A DNA stretch of 64,000 nucleotides from Polynucleobacter nymphae. GTDB lineage: Bacteria > Pseudomonadota > Gammaproteobacteria > Burkholderiales > Burkholderiaceae. Below the pieces are notes generated by a model. That model did no database searches, was not told the DNA's origin, and worked only from the letters and a program-made list of their open reading frames with translations. The stretch is from assembly GCF_018882155.1 (NCBI RefSeq), contig NZ_JACVPA010000001.1:62001-126000 (forward strand), written 5' to 3'. Below are positions 40,260 to 48,263 of this stretch, piece by piece. How positions within the stretch are numbered: position 1 is the stretch's first letter; every line of letters begins with the position of its first letter. Both the position numbers and the translations under genes were made by a program.

Positions 40260-41564
40260 ATGATTTCCGCCTTAACTCGCTTTATCTTCCTTGTTTGCCT
40301 TGCATTAATAGCTGCATTCATAACTCTTTATAACTGGGGTGCTGAATACGCTATTTTCATCGGTGTATTTCTCTTATCCATACCGCTGGTGTACTCCTAT
40401 ATCAACTTAGCGCGCCTAGGTAAATATGTGCAATCGGATTCAGTCGAGAATATGCCGCTACCTAGTGGATTTTGGGAAGAAGTTTTTTTCAGGCTACAAC
40501 GTCTAGTAAAAATCCAAAAGCAAAGGATGCGAAATATTAAGCAGCAGCATGATCACTTTATCGAAGCTTTTCAAGCCTCGCCCAATGGGATTTTGATGTT
40601 AGATGAAAGCGACCAAATTGAGTGGTGCAATAGCATTGCAGAACGTTTTTTTGGCTTAATTTTTAAACGCGATGCAATGCAACGCATCAATTTCCTAATA
40701 CGCCGACCCGAATTTATTCAATACTTAAATAAACGCAACTTCGATGAACCGCTACTCCTTGAAAGAATGGGCCCAGATAGTAGTCTTAGCTTAATGTTGC
40801 AGGCCTTTCCGTTTGGCAATCAGCGACATCTATTGCTAGTACAAAATGTCACTGATTTACAAAAAGCAGATGCCATGCGCCGGGACTTCGTTGCCAACGT
40901 CTCTCATGAAATGAGGACGCCAATCACTGTATTGATGGGATTTTTAGAGACGGTTCAGTCTTTAGACCTTGAGAAGAGCCAGCGCGATCAGTACTTTGAA
41001 ATGATGATGTCGCAAGCTCAACGTATGAAAAGTTTGGTGGAAGATCTATTAACACTAGCCAATCTGGAGGCCAACGCATTACCGGCCGCATTAAATACGG
41101 TCAATATTAAAACATCCATGGCGCTCCTTAAAAATGATGCTGAAGCACTATCTCATGGTAATCATAGCTTTACTTTTGAAGTGCTTGATAAAGAAAATTT
41201 ATTAGGCGATGAGCGGGAGATACTTTCTGCATTTAGTAACCTAGTTTCAAATGCAATACGTTACACCCCTGATGCTGGAGCAATTCATGTGAAATGGGAT
41301 ATCAATGCAGATGGGCAAGGTGAATTTTCTGTAACCGATACCGGCCCTGGTATTGCTTCAGAACATCTTTCAAGGCTTACGGAACGTTTTTATCGAGTAG
41401 ACAGGAGTCGTTCTCGTGATACGGGAGGGACTGGCCTCGGTTTGGCAATTGTTAAACACATTGCCAGTCGTCATCAAGCCCAATTGACAATCGAAAGTAC
41501 GCCGGGGAAGGGGAGTACTTTTATGCTGCGCTTTCCTAGAGAACGCTTAAGTGCTGAAGCGTAA
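40260..41564 (+). CDS. phoR: Phosphate regulon sensor histidine kinase PhoR
   Basis: A 434-residue membrane kinase. Two N-terminal helices close together (about 5-25 and 28-47) with almost no periplasmic loop, as in PhoR, which senses via Pst/PhoU. A PAS-like domain (about 95-190) precedes the HisKA domain with H216 in VANVSHEMRTPI; N, G1 and G2 boxes of the ATPase domain are seen as LVSNAIRYT, VTDTGPGI and GTGLGLAI. Partner of PhoB just upstream. Confidence 0.94.
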   Translation: MISALTRFIFLVCLALIAAFITLYNWGAEYAIFIGVFLLSIPLVYSYINLARLGKYVQSDSVENMPLPSGFWEEVFFRLQRLVKIQKQRMRNIKQQHDHFIEAFQASPNGILMLDESDQIEWCNSIAERFFGLIFKRDAMQRINFLIRRPEFIQYLNKRNFDEPLLLERMGPDSSLSLMLQAFPFGNQRHLLLVQNVTDLQKADAMRRDFVANVSHEMRTPITVLMGFLETVQSLDLEKSQRDQYFEMMMSQAQRMKSLVEDLLTLANLEANALPAALNTVNIKTSMALLKNDAEALSHGNHSFTFEVLDKENLLGDEREILSAFSNLVSNAIRYTPDAGAIHVKWDINADGQGEFSVTDTGPGIASEHLSRLTERFYRVDRSRSRDTGGTGLGLAIVKHIASRHQAQLTIESTPGKGSTFMLRFPRERLSAEA

Positions 41565-41575
41565 AACCTTCAGAA

Positions 41576-41776
41576 TCAATCTTTTTTCTTTTTCTTTTTC
41601 TTTTTAGACTCTTTAGGAAGCTTCTCAGCTTTGCCGCCTGCGTATAGGCACCAGACTTTAATCTCTTCAAGCAACTCTACAAGATCATCATGAGGAAGGC
41701 TTTTAAGGTCAGCAAGACCTATAGCGCCACTTTCCTGAAGCTGTTTTACTGCATCTTCGTATCGATATTCACTCAT
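41576..41776 (-). CDS. Small hypothetical protein with poly-lysine tail
   Basis: A 66-residue protein of unknown function. The body (EYRYEDAVKQLQESGAIGL ... LVELLEEIKVWC) looks helical and acidic; the end is a run of eight lysines then D, coded by a CTTTTT-type tandem repeat on the plus strand that could change length by slippage. No signal peptide. It is convergent with phoR (11 bases between stops) and has an inverted repeat in front of it (41786-41828). Real-gene status rests on its length, the conserved-looking first half and its fit between phoR and mgtC. Confidence 0.55.
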   Translation of the reverse strand: MSEYRYEDAVKQLQESGAIGLADLKSLPHDDLVELLEEIKVWCLYAGGKAEKLPKESKKKKKKKKD

Positions 41777-41785
41777 GGCTTCAGC

Positions 41786-41828
41786 TTGTCATATTAGGGA
41801 AAGTCACTTTACCAAAGAAATATGACAA
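41786..41828. repeat. Perfect 10-bp inverted repeat upstream of the 66-residue gene
   Basis: TTGTCATATT (41786-41795) and AATATGACAA (41819-41828) are exact inverted copies separated by 23 bases. It sits between the mgtC stop and the start of the 66-residue gene, so it is either an operator for the latter or an RNA hairpin after mgtC; each arm contains a TTGTCAT resembling a PhoB half-site. Confidence 0.55.
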
Positions 41829-41857
41829 AACACTCTTTTTAGCGTTTGAGAGCCTAT

Positions 41858-42334
41858 TTAGTCTGGTTCACCTGAGATTTCAGAGCCTCTTTTTACCCCA
41901 TTAAGTCTTGCAAAGAGCCGTTCTAAAGGCCCTCCAACGGCTAGAATCAGCAAAATTGCTCCTAAAGATAAACTCCCTAAGGCAAACTGTCCCGCCCCAA
42001 AAGCTGCGCCTATCAGAGCGCAGGCCCAAAGGCTGGCCGCTGTAGTGAGCCCATGAACCCTTTGCGAGCGCTGCTCATGAATGATGACTCCTGCACCCAA
42101 AAAGCCAAGGCCGGTAATGAGGCCCTGCAGAACACGGCTAACTGACTGCGCATCATCCTGAACAAAGTCACTTATTAGCATGACAGCAGTAGCTGAACCA
42201 ATGGCTACTAGTGAGTGGGTGCGTATACCGGCAGATTTGTGGTGCAGCCAGCGATTGAGACCAAGCACTGTGCCAACGATTAACGCCAAGACCAGTCTTA
42301 AGACAATGCTTCCATAAAGATCCCAATTGAGCAT
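41858..42334 (-). CDS. MgtC/SapB family membrane protein
   Basis: A 158-residue membrane protein with about four hydrophobic segments; the family pattern is clear in VLALIVGTVLGLNRWLHHKSAG, RTHSLVAIGSA, QGLITGLGFLGAGVIIHEQ and VHGLTTAASLWACALIGAAFG. It lacks the C-terminal ACT-like domain of Salmonella MgtC, as many environmental homologues do. MgtC proteins affect magnesium and phosphate homeostasis in other bacteria; location beside the pho genes is suggestive only. Confidence 0.85.
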   Translation of the reverse strand: MLNWDLYGSIVLRLVLALIVGTVLGLNRWLHHKSAGIRTHSLVAIGSATAVMLISDFVQDDAQSVSRVLQGLITGLGFLGAGVIIHEQRSQRVHGLTTAASLWACALIGAAFGAGQFALGSLSLGAILLILAVGGPLERLFARLNGVKRGSEISGEPD

Positions 42335-42391
42335 GCTGATTTCCTTAAGCTAGAAAACTTAGAACTATCAGTGTATCTCAGCCAAACAAAT

Positions 42392-42431
42392 TGGTCATAA
42401 AAGTGCCTTCACACTGTCATTCATGTGATTC
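42392..42431 (+). promoter_or_regulatory. Weak PhoB-box-like series
   Basis: CTGTCAT at 42414 is a perfect half-site; TGGTCAT lies exactly 22 bases (two steps) upstream at 42392, but the intermediate step (GTGCCTT) and the next one (GTGATTC) match poorly. It would drive the 30-residue gene at 42508 if functional. Confidence 0.3.
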
Positions 42432-42507
42432 ACAATAGTAAAAATTTTTAGAGGTATTTCTACAAAACATAGATACCTAGACTAATCTTTCACCACAAGG
42501 ATGCTAT

Positions 42508-42600
42508 ATGAAGCAATTTATCGTACGTTTATGGCAAGCATGGAATGAAGCAAGAATTGCTTATGCAAATCGTTATACACAACATCGACTTGGTAGCTGA
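42508..42600 (+). CDS. Small protein of 30 residues
   Basis: Open frame encoding a basic, aromatic, helix-forming peptide that begins MKQFIVRLWQAWNEAR and ends HRLGS. AAGG lies seven bases before the ATG, a good ribosome site. The pattern of Trp/Arg/Ala in one amphipathic helix with a final LGS resembles small DUF1127-like or membrane-associated peptides, but I recognise no named family. A structured RNA segment and a terminator follow directly. Confidence 0.5.
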   Translation: MKQFIVRLWQAWNEARIAYANRYTQHRLGS

Positions 42601-42629
42601 TTTCATTTGATTGGACTTCGTCATTAGAA

Positions 42630-42728
42630 TGTAATAAAGTTCTGCTAAATTAGATTTGTCAGCTTACTACTGACAAAAACTAATCTGCATTACTCTCCTT
42701 TTAAACCCAGTTCAGGCTGGGTTTTTTT
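42630..42728 (+). ncRNA. Candidate structured RNA (3' UTR or sRNA) ending in a terminator
   Basis: Nested complementary segments: GTAAT (42631) with ATTAC (42689), AGATT (42652) with AATCT (42682), and TGTCAG (42657) with CTGACA (42670) around a CTTACTA loop, all before a strong terminator at 42703. The segment is noncoding on both strands. It could be the 3' end of the small-gene mRNA or a separate small RNA; no Rfam-type family is recognised. Confidence 0.4.
42703..42728 (+). terminator. Rho-independent terminator
   Basis: AAACCCAG (42703-42710), loop TTCAGG, CTGGGTTT (42717-42724), then a T-run of seven in total. Ends the transcript carrying the 30-residue gene and the structured segment. 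Confidence 0.88.
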
Positions 42729-42800
42729 CATTCTTAATAAATCTGAAATATATACATCCTAGGATAAGAGTCTATACCATCATAGGAAAGCGAAAGCAAG

Positions 42801-42977
42801 ATGAATGCAAATCTCACTAAATATTTATCTGATGTTTTCCGTAATGAGGTCAAGTATGAGGTCAATTTAGAGCCTAAAGAGAGCAGTCTGCAACAAGGCT
42901 CACATTTATTAGATCGAAACATGAAGCAATTTGTAGTTGATACAGGGTTTTCATTGCGCCTTGATGAGATAGTCTAA
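42801..42977 (+). CDS. Small hypothetical protein of 58 residues
   Basis: Frame beginning MNANLTKYLSDVFRNEVKYE and ending FSLRLDEIV. It looks soluble, mixed charge, with no cysteines and no signal peptide. The Shine-Dalgarno is weak (AGGA about 13 bases upstream). It is the only plausible coding frame between the terminator at 42703 and the DUF2252 gene; codon use looks like neighbours. No family recognised. Confidence 0.45.
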   Translation: MNANLTKYLSDVFRNEVKYEVNLEPKESSLQQGSHLLDRNMKQFVVDTGFSLRLDEIV

Positions 42978-43047
42978 TTACTGTTTGTGGGTGCCTATAC
43001 CTAAATAGCATTAATATGAAAGGGTTGTCTCATTAGCTAGGTAGCCC

Positions 43048-44490
43048 ATGTCTTTAGAAAAAAAGCCACAATTTGCTGTCCTGAGGTCTGTAGAGTCTTT
43101 TCAAGACCCACGACCTAGCATTAAAAAACGGATGGCTGACGGTAAGGCTTTGCGTAAGGTAGTGAGCTTTTCTGATCAAGCCATCTACACGCCTCCCAAG
43201 CACCGTATTGATCCAGTAAGAATACTAGAAGAACAGGCTAAGGAGCGGATTGAATCTCTCGTTCCTATTCGTTATGAACGTATGTTGCAGTCTCCATTTG
43301 CTTTTTATCGTGGTGGTGCCGCTATCATGGCGCAGGATCTAGCCAACCAACCTACTACCAATATTACTGTTCAGCTTTGTGGTGACATGCATGTTTCTAA
43401 TTTTGGTTTATTTGGATCTGCTGAGCACCGCTTGATATTCGGTATTAATGATTTTGATGAAACTTTGCCAGGTAGCTGGGAGTGGGATATCAAGCGTTTA
43501 GTAGCAAGCGCCCTGATTGCATCGGAGAGCTTGGGTGGAGATAGGGCTCTTGGCAAAAAGCTGGTGTACCGCATCGCTTCCGAATATCAAAAGCGGATTG
43601 CGCAATACGCAAAAATGCCTTACCTAGACTTGGCTCAAGAGTTTATTGGCGAAAAAGACATTCGTAAGCACTTTAGTAAAGAGCATCAGAAGAAGCTAGA
43701 TGCCTACCTCAAGGAGACTAAAGGGCAGGGCAATATTCAGGTTTTGCAGAGTCTGACAACCTTGGTTGGGAAGAATCGAAAGATTATCAATAAGCCTCCA
43801 CTCATTGAGCATTTTAAAAAGAATGCTTATGGTGTTTCTTTGGCCTCACTCATCGATAAAGCCTTATTGAACTATTCCAGCAGTCTGTTAGCTGACCGCC
43901 AAATATTATTTCAACGCTACTCTTTAAAGGATTTCGCCAGAAAAGTGGTGGGTGTTGGTAGTGTCGGCACCAATTGTATGGTTTTGTATTTTGAGGGCGA
44001 TAGTGAAAATGATCCTTTGTTTCTGCAATATAAAGAGGCTCAAAAATCAGTCTTAACTCCATACCTTGGCGAATCCATCTACCGTGATATGGGCAGGCGT
44101 GTAGTAGCAGGCCAGAGATTGCTGCAAGGTGCGCCTGATATCTTTTTGAACTACGGCGCTGTGCAATTTGATATTAATAAGAGTCAGGGTTTTTATCTGC
44201 GCCAATTACGCGATATGAAAGGCGGCATTGGCGTTGGTACTGGTGGCGTCTCGTTAAAGAATTTCCCGGACTATGCAAAGCTCTTTGGCTGGGCATTAGC
44301 TTTGGGCCATGCACGTTCTGGTGATGCTGCAGTGATAGCAGGGTATTGTGGTCAATCTCCAGAGCTCAATGAGGCGCTATATTCCTTTGCTAAAGCCTAT
44401 GCAAAGCAAAATCAGCAAGATTTTGAACAATTTTGCAAAGCCGTGAAAACCGGTAGATTGAAAGTTGCTAAGAAGAAAATAGCGCTTTAA
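43048..44490 (+). CDS. DUF2252 domain protein
   Basis: A 480-residue cytosolic protein of the DUF2252 family, function unknown. LCGDMHVSNFGLFGS followed by FGINDFDETLPGSWEWDIKRL resembles the catalytic HGDxHxxN and D-containing loops of aminoglycoside/choline kinase folds, suggesting a small-molecule or protein kinase activity. The N-terminal RYERMLQSPFAFYRGGAAIMA is the other family hallmark. It lies just before the PhoB-box of the alkaline phosphatase gene; no PhoB box is seen in front of it. Confidence 0.85.
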   Translation: MSLEKKPQFAVLRSVESFQDPRPSIKKRMADGKALRKVVSFSDQAIYTPPKHRIDPVRILEEQAKERIESLVPIRYERMLQSPFAFYRGGAAIMAQDLANQPTTNITVQLCGDMHVSNFGLFGSAEHRLIFGINDFDETLPGSWEWDIKRLVASALIASESLGGDRALGKKLVYRIASEYQKRIAQYAKMPYLDLAQEFIGEKDIRKHFSKEHQKKLDAYLKETKGQGNIQVLQSLTTLVGKNRKIINKPPLIEHFKKNAYGVSLASLIDKALLNYSSSLLADRQILFQRYSLKDFARKVVGVGSVGTNCMVLYFEGDSENDPLFLQYKEAQKSVLTPYLGESIYRDMGRRVVAGQRLLQGAPDIFLNYGAVQFDINKSQGFYLRQLRDMKGGIGVGTGGVSLKNFPDYAKLFGWALALGHARSGDAAVIAGYCGQSPELNEALYSFAKAYAKQNQQDFEQFCKAVKTGRLKVAKKKIAL

Positions 44491-44503
44491 AGGCGTAAAT
44501 AGG

Positions 44504-44539
44504 CTGTCATGAAGATGTCATCTTCTTTGTAGATATTGT
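44504..44539 (+). promoter_or_regulatory. PhoB box of the alkaline phosphatase gene
   Basis: CTGTCAT (44504) and ATGTCAT (44515), exactly 11 bp apart, 13 of 14 positions matching the consensus pair. GATATT/TATTGT at 44532-44539 gives a -10 at the distance seen in the pstS promoter, which has the same TATTGT. Located 34 bases before the phosphatase ATG and 13 after the DUF2252 stop. Confidence 0.88.
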
Positions 44540-44572
44540 AGGGTGATCTTTAACTGTCTAAATTCAACCGAA

Positions 44573-46318
44573 ATGAATATTTCTAGCCTTATTAAAAATG
44601 CTGTATGTATTTTAGCTACCACCTTCATTAGTGCTGCGCACGCACAAGCAGTTTATCCAATTGATAAAGCGGAAATTTTGACGGGCACCAATTTTGATAT
44701 CAAAATAGAGTTTAGTCAGGTCGTTAATCCAAATGAAGTAGTGATTGAATTAAATGGTACGCCCGCTAATAAAGCTATTCTTGCTAAATCAGAATTTATC
44801 CAAAATGAGAACGGCAAGGGTAGCTCAGTTATTTATCGAGATGTACAACTGACTAAAGCAGGTAAATATGAGCTTGTAGCACGCAGTCCCCAGGAAAAGT
44901 TACAAGTGACTTGGGACCTTTATGCCAGCGGCCCACGTAGAGTAAAGAATGTAATTTTATTTATTGGTGATGGTATGACGATTGCTAATAGGACGGCAGC
45001 ACGCGTTCTATCGAAGGGTATTTCAGAAGGTAAATATCAAGGAAGACTGGCGTTTGATGACATGCCGAATACTGCAATGATTGGCACCTCAGGTTCTGAC
45101 TCATTGATTACAGATTCTGCCAACTCTATGAGTGCTTATACGACTGGGCATAAAACAGCAGTTAACGCAATGGGCGTATATGTATCGCGCGCTAGCAATA
45201 ACCTATCGCATCCCAAAGTAGAAACCATAGCTGAACTCATTAAGCGAAAAACAAAAATGTCTGTAGGTATTGTTTCTGATGCAGAATTACAAGATGCCAC
45301 ACCAGGCGCAATGGTGGCCCATACTCGACGTCGTGCTGATAAACAGTACATTGCAGATCAATTACTAGCTAGCAAGGCAGAGGTTATTCTGGGAGGGGGT
45401 TCTGCGTATTTCTATCCTCAATCCAGTAAGGGGTCAAAACGTAAGGATGAGAATAATCTCGTTGAAACTTTTAAGGCAGATGGTTACCAGGTGGCGCTTA
45501 CTAAGCAAGAACTGATTGTTGCCGCTGAGAACAAAAATACCAAGAAACTATTCGGTGTGTTTCATCCAGATAATATGGATGGCTCACTCGATCGATTCTT
45601 CTTAAAAAAGAATACTGTCCCACAATATCCAAACCAGCCTGATTTAACAGAGATGACCCAATCAGCGATTGATGTGCTATCCAGAAATCCTAATGGCTTC
45701 TTTTTAATGGTTGAGGCCGCTTTGATTGATAAGTTTAATCACCCCTTAGATTGGGAGAGGGCAGCCTTTGATACGATAATGCTGAGCAATGCAGTGCAAA
45801 TTGCTAAAGACTTTGCTAAGACCCATCCCGATACTCTGATTATCGTTACACCCGACCACACGCATAGTGGCTCTATTAGTGGAGTGGTCAATGATGACAA
45901 GACTGGACCATTGCGCGAAAAGGTTGGCACCTATGCTGATGCAGGCTATCCAAACTATCCTAAGGCAGATGTGCAAGGCTATCCTAATCAGATTGACGTG
46001 ACTAAGCGCCTAGCATTTTTCTACGGCAATTACCCAGATCATTATGAGACCTTACACCCTAAGCTTGATGGTACCTTTGTACCCGCAGTTAAAGGTGAGG
46101 GCGGCAAATACATTGCTAATCCAAAATATGTACAGCTACAAGAGGATGCCATTCACGTTGGCGGCAATTTACCATCTCATCAAGAGTCTGGCGTACATAC
46201 CGCAGATGATGCTGTTCTCAATGCCATCGGTCCAGGTTCAGAAAAGTTTAAAGGCTTTATGGACAATACTGAAGTTTTCAAGGTCATGGTTCAGACTCTG
46301 GGTCTTGGCTCTAAATAA
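44573..46318 (+). CDS. Alkaline phosphatase (PhoA superfamily), secreted
   Basis: A 581-residue exported phosphomonoesterase. Signal peptide with cleavage near AHAQA (about residue 25), so the start at 44573 is preferred over an in-frame GTG at 44543. A beta-sandwich-like N-terminal region of about 95 residues precedes the alkaline phosphatase fold, which has the metal-binding VILFIGDGM, the nucleophile S182 in ITDSANSMSAYTTG, MVEAALIDKFNHP and TPDHTHSG. It releases phosphate from organic phosphoesters in the periplasm or outside. Strong PhoB box in front. Length is greater than E. coli PhoA, with insertions and no clear disulfide cysteines. Confidence 0.9.
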   Translation: MNISSLIKNAVCILATTFISAAHAQAVYPIDKAEILTGTNFDIKIEFSQVVNPNEVVIELNGTPANKAILAKSEFIQNENGKGSSVIYRDVQLTKAGKYELVARSPQEKLQVTWDLYASGPRRVKNVILFIGDGMTIANRTAARVLSKGISEGKYQGRLAFDDMPNTAMIGTSGSDSLITDSANSMSAYTTGHKTAVNAMGVYVSRASNNLSHPKVETIAELIKRKTKMSVGIVSDAELQDATPGAMVAHTRRRADKQYIADQLLASKAEVILGGGSAYFYPQSSKGSKRKDENNLVETFKADGYQVALTKQELIVAAENKNTKKLFGVFHPDNMDGSLDRFFLKKNTVPQYPNQPDLTEMTQSAIDVLSRNPNGFFLMVEAALIDKFNHPLDWERAAFDTIMLSNAVQIAKDFAKTHPDTLIIVTPDHTHSGSISGVVNDDKTGPLREKVGTYADAGYPNYPKADVQGYPNQIDVTKRLAFFYGNYPDHYETLHPKLDGTFVPAVKGEGGKYIANPKYVQLQEDAIHVGGNLPSHQESGVHTADDAVLNAIGPGSEKFKGFMDNTEVFKVMVQTLGLGSK

Positions 46319-46376
46319 TCAGTACTTCATGATTGCCTGACATAATCTTGAAACATTCCCAGTTCAATATTCGACT

Positions 46377-46589
46377 GTGAACAATTCTATAGAAAAACAG
46401 CGATCAACTATTACTTGCCCGCATTGTCAGGCTACAGAGGCACTTGAGATTCCCAGAGGTACCTCTCAACATTTGTATCGCTGCCGTGCTTGTAGCAATA
46501 TTTTGAAGCCCAAATCGGGGGATTGCTGTATTTTCTGCAGCTTTGGTGACCTCGATTGCTCTAGCGCAGAACAAAATCTAGCTACATAG
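46377..46589 (+). CDS. GDCCVxC-type small cysteine protein (cysteine form)
   Basis: A 70-residue soluble protein with CPHC and CRAC pairs forming a likely zinc ribbon, followed by GDCCIFCSFGDLDC. This closing motif matches the GDCCVxC family, some members of which carry selenocysteine at one of these cysteines; here all are cysteine codons and no in-frame TGA occurs in the motif. Start is GTG. Role unknown, possibly redox or metal related. It lies between the phosphatase gene and the ppx PhoB box. Confidence 0.7.
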   Translation: MNNSIEKQRSTITCPHCQATEALEIPRGTSQHLYRCRACSNILKPKSGDCCIFCSFGDLDCSSAEQNLAT

Positions 46590-46625
46590 CCTTTTCCCGT
46601 TAGACTACCTTGTAATTTCATCAAT

Positions 46626-46659
46626 ATGTCATGGTTTTTTCATAAAATAGACATATTTG
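46626..46659 (+). promoter_or_regulatory. PhoB box of ppx
   Basis: ATGTCAT (46626) and TTTTCAT (46637) at 11-bp spacing; first half 6 of 7, second 5 of 7 matches. TATTTG/ATATTT about 17 bases after the second half-site start can serve as -10. It ends 45 bases before the ppx start. Confidence 0.65.
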
Positions 46660-46688
46660 ATTAGCGTAGATACTTTTTAGGGAATACT

Positions 46689-48251
46689 TTGGAAATACAT
46701 TCTGACGACTCCGCATCCTCATCGGAAGACCTAGTCGCAGCAGTAGATTTAGGTTCCAATAGTTTTCGCATGTTGGTTGCTCAAGCGATTAATACGCCAT
46801 CAGGGACTCAACTTCGTCCCATCGATACTCTCCGAGATTCAGTCCGCTTGGCGGCTGGCTTAACGGAAAATAAGCTTTTAGATAATGATGCTTATCAGCG
46901 CGGATTAGCGGCTATTAGTCGTTTTGGAGAGCGCATTCGGGGATTTGATCCATCCAATGTGCGCGCAGTTGCTACCAATACCCTACGGGTTGCTAAAAAT
47001 GCCAATCAATTTATAGCTGACGCTCAAGAAGCTTTAGGATTTCCGATCGAGGTTATTGCGGGCGTCGAGGAGGCTCGTTTAATTTACATTGGGGCCGCTC
47101 ACGAAGTTCAGGCAGTTCAAGGCAACAGATTAGTAGTGGATATCGGGGGCGGTTCTACAGAATTTATTATTGGCAAGGGTTATGAGCCAAAGTTGATGGA
47201 AAGTCTTTATATCGGCTGTGTTTCACATAGCATCCGTTTTTTCCCTAAGGGTAATGTTGATGCTCACGCATTTAAAGAGGCTGAGCTAGCAGCCAGACGC
47301 GAGATCCAAGTTATTTCAGGGGCTTATCTAAAGAGTGGCTGGAATCAAGCCATTGGGTCATCTGGTACTGCGAGAGCTCTAGCTGAAATTATTTCAGCAA
47401 ATGACTTCAATGGGCATAGTGATACTTTAACGATGGGACGCGTAAATGCTACTAGTGGCTTAATTACGCGTGATGGCTTACGGGCGATGAAAAAACATCT
47501 GCTGACGTATGAACATGTTAGTCAAGTTGAATTATTAGGCTTAAAAGATGACAGAAGAGCGGTTTGGCCAGGGGGATTAGCCATCATGCTGGCAGCATTT
47601 GATGAGCTTGGCATCGAAGAAATGGAAGTGACCGATGCTGCGCTGCGTACTGGGGTGTTATACGATCTCTTGGGGCGTTCACAACATCATGACATGCGTT
47701 ACGTTACAGTTGAACAGTTCATGCAGCGCTACTCCGCTGATCGCGATCAAGCAAAGCGGGTTGGCAAATTGGCCTCGGAATTCTTGCAACAATTACCCAA
47801 GCCTGAAACAGAGAGTAGAGCAGATAATATTGCGCTATTGCAATGGGCTGCCAGCCTTCATGAAATTGGCCTATCAATTTCACATAACGGCTACCATAAG
47901 CATTCTGCTTACATTGCTGGTAACGCTGATATGCCTGGTTTTTCTAAGAACGATCAGACCCGTTTAGCTGCGCTCTTGATTGGCCACACTGGAAAATTAG
48001 GAAAACTTGCACATAATGCAGGCTTTCATGACTGGCGGATGTTATTTTGCCTGCGCTTGGCTCAAGCACTCTGCCGCGGTAGAAGCGATGAAGATTTGCC
48101 GAAAGTCAAAGTCTCTGAGAAAGATGGTGCTTTTCAAGTCAGCATTTCTAGGGAGTGGATTCAAACACACCCATTAACAGAATTTAGTCTTTTGAAAGAA
48201 GCGGCCGAATGGACTCGTATCGGCCGCTCTTATGAACTTAACCTGAAATAA
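46689..48251 (+). CDS. ppx: Exopolyphosphatase (Ppx/GppA family)
   Basis: A 520-residue enzyme that removes terminal phosphates from polyphosphate. The ASKHA-fold ATPase-like domains have VAAVDLGSNSFRMLVA, VIAGVEEARLIYIGA, VVDIGGGSTEFIIG and GSSGTARALAEI; the C-terminal third is an HD-like helical domain (ASLHEIGLSISHNGYHKHSAY). TTG start with AGGGA five bases upstream. Family could also include pppGpp hydrolysis (GppA), but length and the company of ppk2 and a PhoB box favour Ppx. Confidence 0.9.
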   Translation: MEIHSDDSASSSEDLVAAVDLGSNSFRMLVAQAINTPSGTQLRPIDTLRDSVRLAAGLTENKLLDNDAYQRGLAAISRFGERIRGFDPSNVRAVATNTLRVAKNANQFIADAQEALGFPIEVIAGVEEARLIYIGAAHEVQAVQGNRLVVDIGGGSTEFIIGKGYEPKLMESLYIGCVSHSIRFFPKGNVDAHAFKEAELAARREIQVISGAYLKSGWNQAIGSSGTARALAEIISANDFNGHSDTLTMGRVNATSGLITRDGLRAMKKHLLTYEHVSQVELLGLKDDRRAVWPGGLAIMLAAFDELGIEEMEVTDAALRTGVLYDLLGRSQHHDMRYVTVEQFMQRYSADRDQAKRVGKLASEFLQQLPKPETESRADNIALLQWAASLHEIGLSISHNGYHKHSAYIAGNADMPGFSKNDQTRLAALLIGHTGKLGKLAHNAGFHDWRMLFCLRLAQALCRGRSDEDLPKVKVSEKDGAFQVSISREWIQTHPLTEFSLLKEAAEWTRIGRSYELNLK

Positions 48252-48263
48252 AAACCAAAAAGA

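Noticed and set aside
46530..46589. Selenocysteine codon in the GDCC protein
   Set aside because: All motif positions are TGT or TGC codons; no in-frame TGA within the gene.
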